DNA of 64,000 nt from Durusdinium trenchii (taxonomy: Eukaryota > Sar > Dinophyceae > Suessiales > Symbiodiniaceae): positions 132,583 to 196,582 of the forward strand of contig CAXAMN010001392.1 in assembly GCA_963970005.1 (NCBI GenBank). The letters are read 5' to 3'. The translations under genes and the position numbers were made by a program. Within the stretch, counting starts at the first letter, position 1; every line of letters starts with the position of its first letter. Below are positions 36,031-45,697 of this stretch, one piece after another. The notes beneath the pieces are model-generated. The model was not told the origin of the DNA, did not search any database, and worked only from the letters and a program-made list of their open reading frames with translations.

Positions 36031-37811
36031 TGCAGGTAGGTCGGACATCCATCGCCGTCCGGTCGACGGTCGAGCGGCCAGGTCAGCTGCTACCGCCGAT
36101 CAATGTCACTGCCTTGGAGATCGCTTTAGGTTTACGTCCCCAGCCGCCACAGCACTTGCCCCCGCAAGTGCGTGGAGCCACCTGCCTTGGGGCCGGACGA
36201 TGCGTAAAGGAGGCGTTGGATGTGTGGGAAGATGTGTGGTTCTTAGATGGAAAGAAGGACGGTGCGACGGGTTTCCTTCTGTGATGGTTTGCTGGTGACA
36301 TTGGGTGACTAAGTTGAAGCAGCAAGCATTGTTGGCTGTTTGACGAGGTACTGTAGCTGTAATGACGTTTCTTGGGGCATGGCAAATTGGCCGGAAGGAA
36401 ATGGACAATGGACGTATGCTTGGCCTGACACATGTCAAACGGTTTCTTGGAGTCTGCTTGCTTCTCACTATCAACCCTGCCCCAAACCAACATGGGAATG
36501 GGCTTGGAGGATGTTCGCCTTGTTTCTTGGTAGTTGCTGGCGTGGCATGGGCAGACACCTTGGTCGCCATCTCTGACTTCGTTTGACTCAGGCTTTCCCA
36601 GTGAACCCTTGGTTGATAGGAGGCGATCCGGTCACCGAAAGACTAGTACATCTCAGTACATGAAGTTCATTTCTTGAGGGGTTTCCTAGTTTTCGCATCC
36701 TTTCGTATCTTCTAGCTGTCTTCACCTCCAAGGCAATGGCGTGCCCCTTTGACTTCAATGCTCATGCAGGGCGTGGCGAGGCTAGCAGCGGTGGGCATTG
36801 TGCAGCTAGATGGGCTGTAAGAGCTTCCAAGGGGCTCCCTGACCACAGTTACACAGGTCACCAAAGGGAATAGCATGGAATAGTATGTACCAGCTCACGG
36901 CAACAGAACAACGACAACCTACTATTTCCCTGATTTGGCCTTTCGGTTTTTGCCGTTCGTTCCTCCTTTTGGCCGAAGCACGCAGGTCTTTGGGATCACC
37001 CGTGTGTCGCGGCGTCCGGAACTGGTCGGCTTGGGCTTCTATGGCCTGGCAGGGGCCTTGGTGGCCACCACCGGAACGCAGGCGCCGCCGGCGGAGAAAG
37101 GGTGGATGAGGGTGATGGAGGCTGGAGTAGCTTGGAGTGCTGGAATCGCTTAGCTGGAATCCGTTGGAAAGAGAGTGGCGGCGGAGCTGGGCGAGCTGCC
37201 CGGAGGGTGAATCTGATGTGCCGCTGTTGTGAATTGATCAGCTTTTTGAGCTGTAATGTATAAATGAGACTCTTGATTAATACACCCCCGCTTTTGAATT
37301 GAAACACCTCCTATTTCATCAATATAATTCAATATAATAAAACGTCCATGTGAAGAGGTTTCTCAATCCAAACGGTATAGAGGTTTTTGTATTAAGATTC
37401 TACATGACTTGGGTCCAAAGATGCCCTTGACCGAGTGGCTGGCGACCGTCTTGCAGAACATCAAAGTTGGGGGAAGAGCAGATTGGGGGGGTCCTCCCGA
37501 TTCCAAATCGCCTTTGAGCAACAAGTCAACAAGTGGAGCAACGACAGATGCTTTTCCCAGACGCTCCACGTGACTGGCCATATATACCTACATTGCGATG
37601 ATTTTCAGGGGGTCAATGTGTGTCAGGAGCAGGTTTCAGGCATGAATACCAGGGAAAAAGGGACTGACATTATCCCAACACCAATGGTGGAGTGTCCGGG
37701 CACGCGATGCTTAGCAGTACCTGTTGTCACCTGGCCTGGAAGCTTTGAAAACCATGGATCAACAGCCATCGCGCAAATCCCGTTCATCAAGTGTGTTCCA
37801 CCAAGATCCTT

Positions 37812-37910
37812 ACCAAACCATCCATGAGACTTGGCCTATATATCTACATTGGGATGCTTTCAGGGGTCAATTGATCGGCATATGTTTCAGTCCGGATGGT
37901 AGGTTTGGGT
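37812..37910. repeat. Hairpin repeat, family A, CATCC arm type
   Basis: The ends are accaaaccatccatgagact and cagtccggatggtaggtttg, followed by ggt. The arms share the catcca/ggatgg variant seen at 55056 and 58840. A half copy with cccagacgctccacgtgact lies just upstream at 37558. Confidence 0.7.
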
Positions 37911-38006
37911 GTCATCCAGTCTCTCAGCCCTGCTAGGTCGCCATGTGGGGTATCGGCCCCTTGGTATCCTTTAGCATCCTTGCAATTCATAGTGCCACTC
38001 GGCTTT

Positions 38007-38093
38007 CCAACAGAGGTTGAAGAACCCTAGTTCGACTACCCTATAGGTACCCCAGGTTACGGGTCCTAGTTCAGGTCACTTAACCTCTGTTGG
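38007..38093. repeat. Hairpin repeat, family F (ccaacagaggtt arms)
   Basis: ccaacagaggttgaagaacc at the left pairs with aacctctgttgg at the right. It shares tataggtaccccag and ggtcct with the copy at 56225-56337. The copy there is about 26 bp longer in the middle. Confidence 0.75.
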
Positions 38094-38761
38094 TTATCTC
38101 CACACTGCAGTCCTTTTTTTCCGCAGGGGACTGTGAGAGTGCAGTTTGTTTTTTGGGGGTTTCTGCTTTAAGGACATCTGCCTGAATGTTCTTTGTTTGT
38201 GTGCAGTCTGTTCTTTTTTTGGGGGTGGGCAGCCAAACCCAACCCGGTTCCATTTCTTTGCCAGTCGACCACTTCCTCCTGAGTCGACTGGCACGTCCAG
38301 TCGAGGATCGCGTGCAGAGACGCGGTGGCGAATTGTCCCAGGAGAAGGAGCAGTGCCTTGGTGAAGAACTGCGGGTTTCCAGATGCTATGGACGGATGTG
38401 GATGAAAGACACGGGCAAGTCAACGCAATTATAGTATTATATAAATCTATTATTCATTATATGTCGTTTCTTTTGTGTGTGCATTTCGTCGCTCAAATAA
38501 CAAGACATACACATAAACAATGGACATAATGTTGGATCCTGATTAGCAAAAGCGGGTCCCTCCCTCAGCTAAACAAATGGGAGGTCCTCTGTGATAAGCT
38601 ACCGCCAAAACAGACCCGGGTTCTTGGGAGAATTCCTTTTGTATTTAATTGATTGTAGTATTAATGTTCCTTTCTCAGGCTCCTTGTAGATATTCTCAGC
38701 AATCCATTAATTTATCCGACTAAGAAGAGTACAAAGAAGGTTCTCAGGTTGCCTGCGGGAA

Positions 38762-38815
38762 CTAGAGAAACCTATATATACCCTACACTTCAACGGCCTC
38801 AATATTTGTGGCTGT
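38762..38815 (+). repeat. Left flank of the 11-kb unit, sharing blocks with the right flank
   Basis: ctagagaaacctata is followed 15 bp later by aacggcctcaatatttgtgg. Both are found in the same orientation near 50 kb, but in the opposite order and farther apart. Confidence 0.7.
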
Positions 38816-39357
38816 TACAACGGCCGCAAAACCTTACATGAGTCCCCTTTGGACGGCTGGCTGTCCAAGCTCAAGTCCCCTTTCGCCGCGCCGCTCACAG
38901 ATCAAGACATAATGCGCAGGTGACGGTGACATATGTCAAAATGATAGATCCCTATTTTCAAAGGATGGTTCAGCTTCAGCACTGATCTTTGAAAGCGCAG
39001 CTTTTCAAGAGCCAGGGACTTAATGACTGACGCAAAATAGACCAGAATCTTTGAGGGCCCACTCATACCTATTCCATGCCTGGCCTAGGGAAAAAAAGAA
39101 CTGAAGCACTCGGAGGTGCGCCACTCTTTGCCCAGCACTGCAGTGGCTACTAGACTCACAGTTGTTTTCACACGCATCCTAAATTTGATTCAGTGGCCCT
39201 GACATTTGGCTTTGAGAAACAGCTGGCCGCTTCGATCTGTTTTCTGCGCTGGGAAATGCAGCCCGGTTCCAGTGAGAATCGCTCGACGCTCCTGAAGGCA
39301 GGCGCATTTGGAGAAATACTTTGTGGGGTGGGGTGGGGGTGCCCGGGAGCCCGCCCA

Positions 39358-39531
39358 TGTCGCAAGGCCTTCTATGAGGATTGGTTGAGCAATGAGGACT
39401 ACATCACAGAGCGTTTCTACAAGCTCGCTGTGAAGTCTTCGATTCCCAAAGTCAAAGTTGAGAAGCGGATTGCGTGTGGTAAGGTGGGACCACAAAGAAT
39501 CACAAGTAAAAGTCCTAGAATCCGTGCGTAG
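39358..39531 (+). CDS. Short exon with W-S-N motif, dinoflagellate family
   Basis: The frame reads CRKAFYEDWLSNEDYITERF and then YKLAVKSSIPKVKVEKRI before ending in TAG. The AFYEDWLSNEDYITERFYKL part resembles the LYEAWTECAGKWTKSNLYL segment at 44804-45087 in spacing and aromatic positions, which suggests two diverged copies of one small domain. The same frame is open upstream to 39193, but that part is less protein-like. No start is proposed. It may be a leftover exon of an older copy of the unit downstream. Confidence 0.35.
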   Translation, partial: CRKAFYEDWLSNEDYITERFYKLAVKSSIPKVKVEKRIACGKVGPQRITSKSPRIRA

Positions 39532-40276
39532 AGTCGGCGTAGAAACCCACTTGTGCAGGCACCTTGTACTTTCAGCTTCGTGGATGTTGACAGTAAGGGG
39601 AAAGTCAGCCCCGAAACGGCCCAAACCTAAATGTCAAATTGCCATTGGTTCTAAAGACGTATAGCCCATGCAGCAACAGCCCAGGTCCAGGATGATGTCA
39701 ACCACGCTTTCTTGTTAGATTTCTTGGCAACCTTCGCGGCAGACCTTCCGAGAGTTTCAGAGATGAAGGCAAGCCAAGCTGGTCACCGAAACATATGATT
39801 CCTTTATAATTTATGATGGCAGGCAGTGCTGAGCTCTGTCGCCAAATCCTGGGGATACAGGATTGTGTCCAAATCTGATGAGCGCGACGAATTGCAGGAC
39901 AGGCTTGTTATAAGAGCCATGCCATGCATGTCATGTCGACCGATTTCCAACATTGGGCTAAATCATTGACCTTCAAAGGACTGGGCTGAAGAGGAAGCTA
40001 AGCTACAACTTGGATTGGCCCGGTATGTGATTCGAAGAGCTTTCAAAAATCGTGGAGTGAGGTGGGGGTCCTTCCGATACATAAACCCGTCGTCCTGCTC
40101 CATTGGCCAGGCATGGACACACCAGGATGGAGGAGTTGAAGAGCCTGGTCAAATCGATCCGTCCAGGCTTGGGCAATCTTTCGGGCCGGTTCTAGGGGTA
40201 CTTTAAAATCTTAACTTCCCACGTCCCACGTTGTTGTTAATGTCACGCACGACCATGCGCAGAACCGAATGTGAAG

Positions 40277-40909
40277 ATGATCCGGAAGCCAAAGAGCAAG
40301 GATGGTGAAGGTGTGAGTTCTGAGGTGGATGAAAGCGGGAAGGAACCACCAGAAGAGACAACAATAGCTGACACGTTCAAGTCAGCCCCCTCAGCTGATT
40401 TAGAATCTGATACCGAGTTCATCACCACTCCAACGCCAGAAGCCGTGGCTGAGGCCATTCCTGAGGTACCTCATCAGGTACCTAAACCGGAGCCTGAAGC
40501 CATCCCGCCCGCCGTTCCTCATGAGGTACCTAACCTGCAGCCTGAAGTCACCAAGGCCGTTCCTGAGGCACCTAATGAGCCTGAAATTTCTTCAGGCTTG
40601 ACGGCTGAGATGGGAGACTTGAGCTTGGAGAGCCAACCGTCCAAAGAGAACCTTGTAGCTGCTCAGGAGGCTCAGCAGTCCAAAGTCGCTGGGCCCCAAC
40701 TGATCGAGCCTGTGGTTGAGAACGTGATTGAGCTTGAGGATTCCCAACCAGTTGCTCCTGAAGTTTCCCCTGCCCCCGAGCTGGCTCAGGAACCGATCGA
40801 GCCTGTGGTCAAGGTTGAGGAGGTGATTGATGATTCCCAATCAGTTGATCCTTCTGAAGTTTCTCCTGCAAACCAGACCAAAACTTCCTGCCACGTACCA
40901 AGGATTTGA
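40277..40909 (+). CDS. Acidic Pro/Glu-rich repeat exon, N-terminal part of the methyltransferase-like gene
   Basis: The open frame has about 210 codons and is strongly acidic, rich in Pro, Glu, Val and Ser, and probably disordered. An imperfect repeat of about 20 residues is visible (EVPHQVPKPEPEAIPP, then AVPHEVPNLQPEV, then AVPEAPNEPEI). Near the end there is a repeat of about 33 residues (IEPVVENVIELEDSQPV and IEPVVKVEEVIDDSQSV). The first in-frame ATG is at 40277. The frame closes at 40907-40909, and the reading with methyltransferase-like motifs begins in another frame at 40903, so an intron or a frame break joins the two. It probably acts as a flexible leader. No function is known to me. 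Confidence 0.55.
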   Translation: MIRKPKSKDGEGVSSEVDESGKEPPEETTIADTFKSAPSADLESDTEFITTPTPEAVAEAIPEVPHQVPKPEPEAIPPAVPHEVPNLQPEVTKAVPEAPNEPEISSGLTAEMGDLSLESQPSKENLVAAQEAQQSKVAGPQLIEPVVENVIELEDSQPVAPEVSPAPELAQEPIEPVVKVEEVIDDSQSVDPSEVSPANQTKTSCHVPRI

Positions 40910-42350
40910 AGCTTCTGGATATTTTCTGTGGCGCTGCTGCTATGTCTACTGCATGGGGCCGTGCCCTCAACAACAGTTTTCCAAAAAAAGTGGGAAGCAT
41001 GCCTGCAGAACTCTTGTTGCTGGTGATCCCACCAATGGACCAAGTGGCTTGGAGATTTTGACCGCGTGAGGCGAAAAGTCCAGGAAGTCGCGGGAACCTG
41101 AGATGTCCCAAGATCTCAACAAATCTTAAAACACCTTTCTGGACGAGTGGCACTTCTTTTTCTGCTACTTCAATATTAAATTGCTTCTCACTCGGGGTCT
41201 GATTAAATTGAATGTTGCCAATTGAGGGAGAAGTATGACGTGGAACTTGGAGAGCACTGTGACCTATCCACGACGTCTGGGCCCCATGAGTATATACCAG
41301 CTACAAAAAAAATAGGGACAACTACGCAACAGTTGGCCCTATTAATTGTTTCTTCACTATCGGATCATCCGTGCTCAGGCAAGGCTTCAAAAACTTGCTC
41401 CACATGGCCTTGCGCTTGGAAGAGGACGCGCTGGCCGTATGCGGCCTTCCATGTACGTCCTACGTTTTCATTAACAGTGGCACACATGGCCGGAAAAAGG
41501 CTGTACCATACGGGGACGAAAACAAAAGCTATGTTTGCACTGCAAACTTGTTCCTGGTACTGCTCTTAGCATATTTTTTATAGTAGAGTGGGTTTGCAAT
41601 TTGTACTTCAAGAGCAGCAGCATACTTGCCAAGTTTCCGTCAATGTGACCAAGCAAGTGACCAGCGCAGCGCCAGTCGTCCAGCCCAGGCTTACAACCCG
41701 TCTCATCTTCGTCCTCATGCTGCTTTCGGTGAGGTCTTGTTTCTGGTTCATTGAACAGCCTGGAAGCAGCCGGCTGATTCACCACCCTGAACTTCTTTAC
41801 TTGTTGGACCTGCTCAACAAGTTCGTTCACGAGACCTCCTTTGTTAGATTGCCCTTTCCTAAGTTCCCACATGAAAAAACATGTCAGCCTGTGTTCTTGC
41901 TGAAATCGGACAACAAGCAACAAGACTGCCGCTCAGTTTTATGGGATGTTGGGGCGCCAAAACGTTGAAGCCAAGCATGGCACTTGGTCTTTGGCAGGGT
42001 GCCCAGATTTCACGGTCTCTTCACGCCCAAATGTGGTCGTTCACCCAAATCTGGGGTTGTTTCACGCTTGTTCACGGCAATTCACGCTGAGTCCTTGGAT
42101 CCACTCCCTGAAGAAGAAGCTGACAAAGACGCGCCGGGCCTCACTTTGCTCAAACGGTGTGGCGGTCAAGACGGTGAACAAAACGAATGGGAAGCCGGGA
42201 GTGTGAGGGGCTCATCCAACCAGATTTTTGCAACACACCCATGATTGGTTTGAGAATCTCAACACTGCCATTTGCTGTTTGAGGAAGGGTGGACCCAAGC
42301 TGAAGATGACACAGGTATATACGATGAAGTTTGCACGTGGGGTCTATGCT
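40903..42350 (+). CDS. C5-methyltransferase-like dinoflagellate family protein, split into exons
   Basis: Separate exon-sized pieces give a consistent order of motifs. At 40903-41061, LKLLDIFCGAAAMSTAW resembles motif I of cytosine-C5 methyltransferases (LDLFCGxGG). At 41228-41296 there is KYDVELGEHCDLSTTSG. At 41371-41583 there is ALRLEEDALAVCGLPCTSYV and then FINSGTHGRKKAVPYG, with a PC at the place of the motif IV catalytic cysteine. At about 41684-41830 there is RSCFWFIEQPGSS, at the place of the ENV motif. Then come FMGCWGAKTLKPSMALG (41935-41990), KLTKTRRASLCSNGVAVKT (about 42115) and LKMTQVYTMKFA (about 42295). I recognise this order as a very abundant family of unnamed proteins in symbiotic dinoflagellates. 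Whether it binds AdoMet or methylates anything is inference. Several frames end in stops right after the motif part, so it may be a multi-exon gene or a decaying copy. Confidence 0.6.
42002..42088 (-). repeat. 87-bp GTGAA-rich repeat, copy 1 (inverted)
   Basis: Read on the minus strand it starts agcgtgaattgccgtgaaca and ends accgtgaaatctggg. It aligns without gaps with 42898-42984 on the plus strand at roughly three-quarters identity by eye. Both copies contain five or six gtgaa words at irregular spacing. Confidence 0.7.
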
Positions 42351-42351
42351 T

Positions 42352-42697
42352 TGCATGCTCACTACAAGGCACCAATCCTCTCATACAAGGTCTTTCTAGT
42401 TAAGCGCACGCGTGGAGGCCAAGAAAATGTGTGTGCGCTACGAGCATCCATTGCAGCGGCTGGGAAAGTTCCATGTCAGAAGGCCGAGATATTGCATTTT
42501 GGTCTCCAACCCAAAAAAGGTTTCAGGCTTGGCATGAGTCCCAACCCTTTGAAATTCCAATTCTTCCAGGTACCTGGCGGCGTCTACAAGTTCTTCGCCC
42601 GTGGGAAGCTGGGGGTGCTGAGGTCTTACGTGAAGAATCAGATTCGAGAGGGTTCTTACAAGCCCGTGTTTTGAATCACGGTGTGATCTACACTTGA
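42352..42697 (+). CDS. Possible further exon, unknown
   Basis: Two plus-strand frames stay open. One continues from the preceding exon and ends FQFFQVPGGVYKFFARGKLG and then GSYKPVF with a stop at 42674. The other contains EGRDIAFWSPTQKRFQAWHE and ends at 42697. Each looks partly protein-like, and I cannot decide between them. The reading may switch at a splice site near 42430. The second frame has Trp- and Pro-rich content like the following gene. Confidence 0.3.
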
Positions 42698-42897
42698 AAT
42701 GCAAATTCATGTTGCCTGAATGCCTTTTCCAACATATACAACGGTGTTGGTATGGAAATTAATAAGCCATGTCACACGGAAGGGCTTCACTCAAGACTCG
42801 TATGATGGAGTTTGCTAAATCCCTCCAGCCTGTGCTCTCAATTTTGGTTCCTCGTCTAATTTGCTCAAACCCTTCCAGAAAGTGGCTGGACCGAAGT

Positions 42898-42984
42898 AGC
42901 GTGAACTACCGTGAATGAGCGTGAAACAGCCGCAAAATAGCGTGAACGGCCACAAATTTGCGTGAACGGCCCGTGAATTCTGGG
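42898..42984 (+). repeat. 87-bp GTGAA-rich repeat, copy 2
   Basis: It starts agcgtgaactaccgtgaatg and ends gcccgtgaattctggg. It is the inverted partner of 42002-42088, about 810 bp away, and lies between the methyltransferase-like and the repeat-protein genes. Confidence 0.7.
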
Positions 42985-43093
42985 TCCACAAAACCCATGT
43001 TTTTTTGCAACAATCAAGCTAGCCTTTTTGATGATTATGTTGTTCCAACTTGGCTCAAAAGCAGGCTGCAGTACTTCCTAAAGCATTTTCTCG

Positions 43094-43267
43094 ATGCCCG
43101 ACGCTGTCCAAGACGCGATTGCAAAGGCAAAGGCTCGAGCAGCCAAGGCAGCCTGTATCGCGTCAGAAGCTGAGAAAATGTTTTGGCTTCAATCGATCAC
43201 ACATGGACATTGTGGTGACACATTGAGGCCCCCTACACCATCGCCTAGATCTGGTGGTCAAGGCTAG
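43094..43267 (+). CDS. Possible 57-codon Ala/Lys-rich exon or small protein
   Basis: The frame begins MPDAVQDAIAKAKARAAKAA and then CIASEAEKMFWLQ, a likely amphipathic helix, and ends in TAG at 43265-43267. It lies about 180 bp before the start of the tryptophan-rich protein and in the same orientation. It may be a first exon of that gene. The ATG choice is the only in-frame one nearby. The function is unknown. Confidence 0.3.
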   Translation: MPDAVQDAIAKAKARAAKAACIASEAEKMFWLQSITHGHCGDTLRPPTPSPRSGGQG

Positions 43268-43443
43268 CGCTCACTAAAGCCCATTTACTACACCAAAACA
43301 TATCAAACGAATCGTATTTGTCATATCCGCACACTCCTCAATCCACAGAACCGTCCTTACACTAGTCGTTTTTGGCAGTCTGTTCATCCCGAATTATGTT
43401 TTTGGTATAGTTGTTGACCATTTGGCCAGGTGGCCTGTCAAGT

Positions 43444-44750
43444 ATGGACTCGCAAGAGACTATCCCAGCTACTCCAAGGGCCCTCGAGAAATCCTTTCAA
43501 GAAGTCGCAGAGCTAAAGAGGAGATTGGATCTCGAGGACCAGGAGAGACATGAGGAGGATGTCAAAAGAGCCAAACGGGCACAACAGCCAGTTGCCACAC
43601 CAGCCAGGAATGGTGGGGTAACAATTACCGAGGTGGCTCCTACGCTCCCTCAGTCTCAGGAATGGGAATGGGAAGGGCAGGATTGGGACAGTTGGGGTTG
43701 GGACAATACAAGGACTCACTCGTGGTATGACAATGGCTACACGATGTGGAAGAAGAACAGTTATGATGTGTACAATCCTGATCGCACAGAGTACTACGAT
43801 GACCAGTGGCAGTTTTTTCCCAACGACGGCAACAAGAAGAATCAATGGAACGTGAACACTAGTGATCAGTTCACATGGCACAATTCGGACACTTGGGAGT
43901 ACTTTGCTGCCGAGGACTTGGACAATCTTGACAACTGGGAAAGCCAGCAACGACTTCAGCGACCCAACACCTTGGACAACCTGAAGCACTATGAGGCCTC
44001 ACCTTTGTTGGACAGTGACGTGGAGATGATTTTGCCGCAAGATACGAAGGATGGTGGCGCGAAGGGCGACAATGAGTTCTTCACCAACACAGGCGAGGCT
44101 CTAGCAGAGGCCCCAGAAAAGATGGATGGAGTTGCCGACAGGATGGAGGTCCAAGAGACACCTACCAAGGGGAACAAGGATGGCAAGAAGCCTGAGCCGA
44201 AGGATCAAGAGACACGGACAAGTGAACCTTCCGAGGAGAGCAACGATGGCACGAAGCCAAAGCCGAAGGACCAAGAGACACAGAAAAGTGACGCTTCCAC
44301 CAAGGACAACAAGGATGACGCGAAGGCAGAACAGAAGGACCAAGAGAGACCGACAAGTGAACCTTCCGAGGAGAGCAAGAATGGCACAAAGCCAGAGCAG
44401 AAGGACCAAGAGACACCAACAAGTGAACCTTCCAAGGAGAGCAAGGATGGCACGAAGCCAGAGCAGAAGGATCAAGAGAAAAAACGACACATGAGGTTTC
44501 CGAGGAGAAGAAAGAGAATGGCAAAGAGCAGAAGCCAAAAGAGCCAAGTGAGGAGAAGAATCAAGATGGCAAAAAGCCAGAGAACGAGGGCTCAGAGAAA
44601 GCCTCAAAGGAGATTAAGAAGCTTGAGGAGATGGAGAGAAAAAGGAAAGCTGCCCATGCCAGGTACATGCGGTTCTTCCGATCCGTGCGAGATGGAGCTG
44701 ACACGCCAAAGGCGATCAAGCGAATGGGCAACAAAGCCGTCGGCCGTTAG
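43444..44750 (+). CDS. Tryptophan-rich, Lys/Glu-repeat protein with a frame break
   Basis: I take ATG 43444 (MDSQETIPATPRALEKSF) because the sequence before it (MLTIWPGG) does not fit the hydrophilic protein. Residues 20-55 are a charged helix or coiled coil. Residues 85-165 are very rich in Trp, Tyr, Asp and Asn (QEWEWEGQDWDSWGWDN, TWHNSDTWEYF). From 44176 to 44478 a 22-residue unit (GTKPEQKDQETPTSEPSEES) repeats about five times. At 44479-44484 an A6 run shifts the frame: the continuing frame turns into Arg-rich text, while the -1 frame resumes the repeat (EVSEEKKENGKEQKPKEPSE) and then shows KAAHARYMRFFRSVRDGAD, a segment I know from a dinoflagellate multi-copy family. That frame ends with TAG at 44748-44750. 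The break is a sequencing error, an indel in a pseudogene, or a very short intron. Confidence 0.6.
44176..44478 (+). repeat. 66-bp coding tandem repeat (22 residues)
   Basis: Unit starts at 44179, 44245, 44314, 44380 and 44446 give spacings of 66, 69, 66 and 66 bp. The 69 is one extra codon. All spacings are multiples of three, so the repeat has changed copy number while the frame was kept. This argues that the frame was under selection until the A6 break immediately after. Confidence 0.85.
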
Positions 44751-44803
44751 ATCCTCAAAGTCTTTCAAAACTCCTAGTGAAAAATTGTCTGCCTGACTCC
44801 GAG

Positions 44804-45087
44804 GCAAAGATCTCATGGACACCCTGTATGAGGCCTGGACAGAATGCGCTGGCAAATGGACCAAAAGCAACCTGTATTTGAACGCAGTGTCGAAGGACAA
44901 GTCCAAGCGTAGAGGCACTCGTAGGTGGATGATTTGGCCTGAGCTTGTCGAGCGCTACGGGGTGGCGGGAGCCACTGCCTTGGTGGAGCACAAACAAGCA
45001 GATGCAGAGAGAGCTGCTCGGGAGATTCGAGAGCATCCCGAAGCTCCCGGGTGTAAGGATCGAGCTGAACAGTCTGGATTAGTTTAA
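44804..45087 (+). CDS. Exon with LYEAW-GKW domain, dinoflagellate multi-copy family
   Basis: The frame reads GKDLMDTLYEAWTECAGKW, then TKSNLYLNAVSKDKSKRRG, TRRWMIWPELVERYGV and REIREHPEAPG. In the family as I know it, this segment follows the RYMRFFRSV segment in the same protein, and so it does here after about 55 bp. The acceptor is probably CGAG|GCAAAG. After EAPG the frame runs into likely intron sequence (gtgtaagg) and stops at 45085-45087. A basic, tryptophan-containing small domain like this could bind nucleic acid, but I have no direct evidence. Confidence 0.6.
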
Positions 45088-45172
45088 TATGTGTCAAATT
45101 TGGATTTGTTGTTCTATAGTCTATAGTCATTTCGATAGTCGCTTCTAATGTATAGTCTGCATGGTCTTGCAG

Positions 45173-45697
45173 GAGCTCATCCAATACCTCGTCCTCGACA
45201 CAGAAGTCGAAATCGAAGAGCACTCGGAGTCAATTTCGCAGTTGTACGCTGCTGCAGAAGATTCGGACTCTGGCAGTGACGCTGACTCTTCAGGTGACTC
45301 CGATTCGGGCTCCAGTGGATCGAAGGACACCCGACCGTGGTGTGAATTTAACATTCATGCGTGGGGATGTCGTTCCATGGTGAAGATTATAAATTTGGCT
45401 TTGTTGGGACTTAAGTTTGATAGCGCGCAGGACAAGAAGAAGCCCAAGTCCAAGAAGAAAGACAAGAAACGTAGTGGAAAGAAGACTAAAAAAAACAAGA
45501 AAGAGAAAAAAACAAAGAAGTCTGGAAAGAACAAGAAGAAGGGTGAAACGGAAAAGGACGACAAGGGCAAGGAAAATAAGGATCAGGAGCAGACTCAGAG
45601 GGTAAGAAGGTGGGCCCATGCATTTGCCATCATCCGTGTTGTTCCCCAATCGCCCAGCCTCCAAAGACTTCTCCCATCAGCGATGCCAGGCGATTGA
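45173..45697 (+). CDS. Exons with acidic Ser/Asp stretch and lysine-rich stretch
   Basis: After a clear acceptor (ggtcttgcag|gagctc) the frame reads ELIQYLVLDTEVEIEEHSES and then EDSDSGSDADSSGDSDSGSS. The stretch 45335-45427 (FNIHAWGCRSMVKIINLALL) reads differently and may be a retained intron ending cgcag|gac. A lysine-rich run follows (DKKKPKSKKKDKKRSGKK) to about 45600. The acidic then basic layout suggests a flexible, charged linker. The frame stops at 45697, but the last 30 residues look non-coding. Confidence 0.5.
   Translation, partial: ELIQYLVLDTEVEIEEHSESISQLYAAAEDSDSGSDADSSGDSDSGSSGSKDTRPWCEFNIHAWGCRSMVKIINLALLGLKFDSAQDKKKPKSKKKDKKRSGKKTKKNKKEKKTKKSGKNKKKGETEKDDKGKENKDQEQTQRVRRWAHAFAIIRVVPQSPSLQRLLPSAMPGD

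Larger units (their letters stand above)
18360..38690. other. Large gene-poor, repeat-rich stretch
   Basis: I could not support a complete gene over these 20 kb. Longer open frames are present, for example at 27047-27589 and 29047-29559 on the plus strand, but they lack recognisable motifs and overlap frames on the other strand. What can be named is listed separately: copies of hairpin families A, C, D, E and F, other unique hairpins, a CAT microsatellite, a GACGC-rich patch, a 330-bp pyrimidine tract, and tetranucleotide CTAC/CTAT DNA. A further family-D-like hairpin lies at about 18358-18485 (caatagacaccccgtatacc on one side, ggtatatacggggcgagg on the other). Confidence 0.45.

Noticed and set aside
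44101-44607. Minus-strand leucine/serine-rich frames opposite the 66-bp repeat
   Set aside because: They are shadows of the Lys/Glu repeat on the plus strand, which links to conserved family segments.
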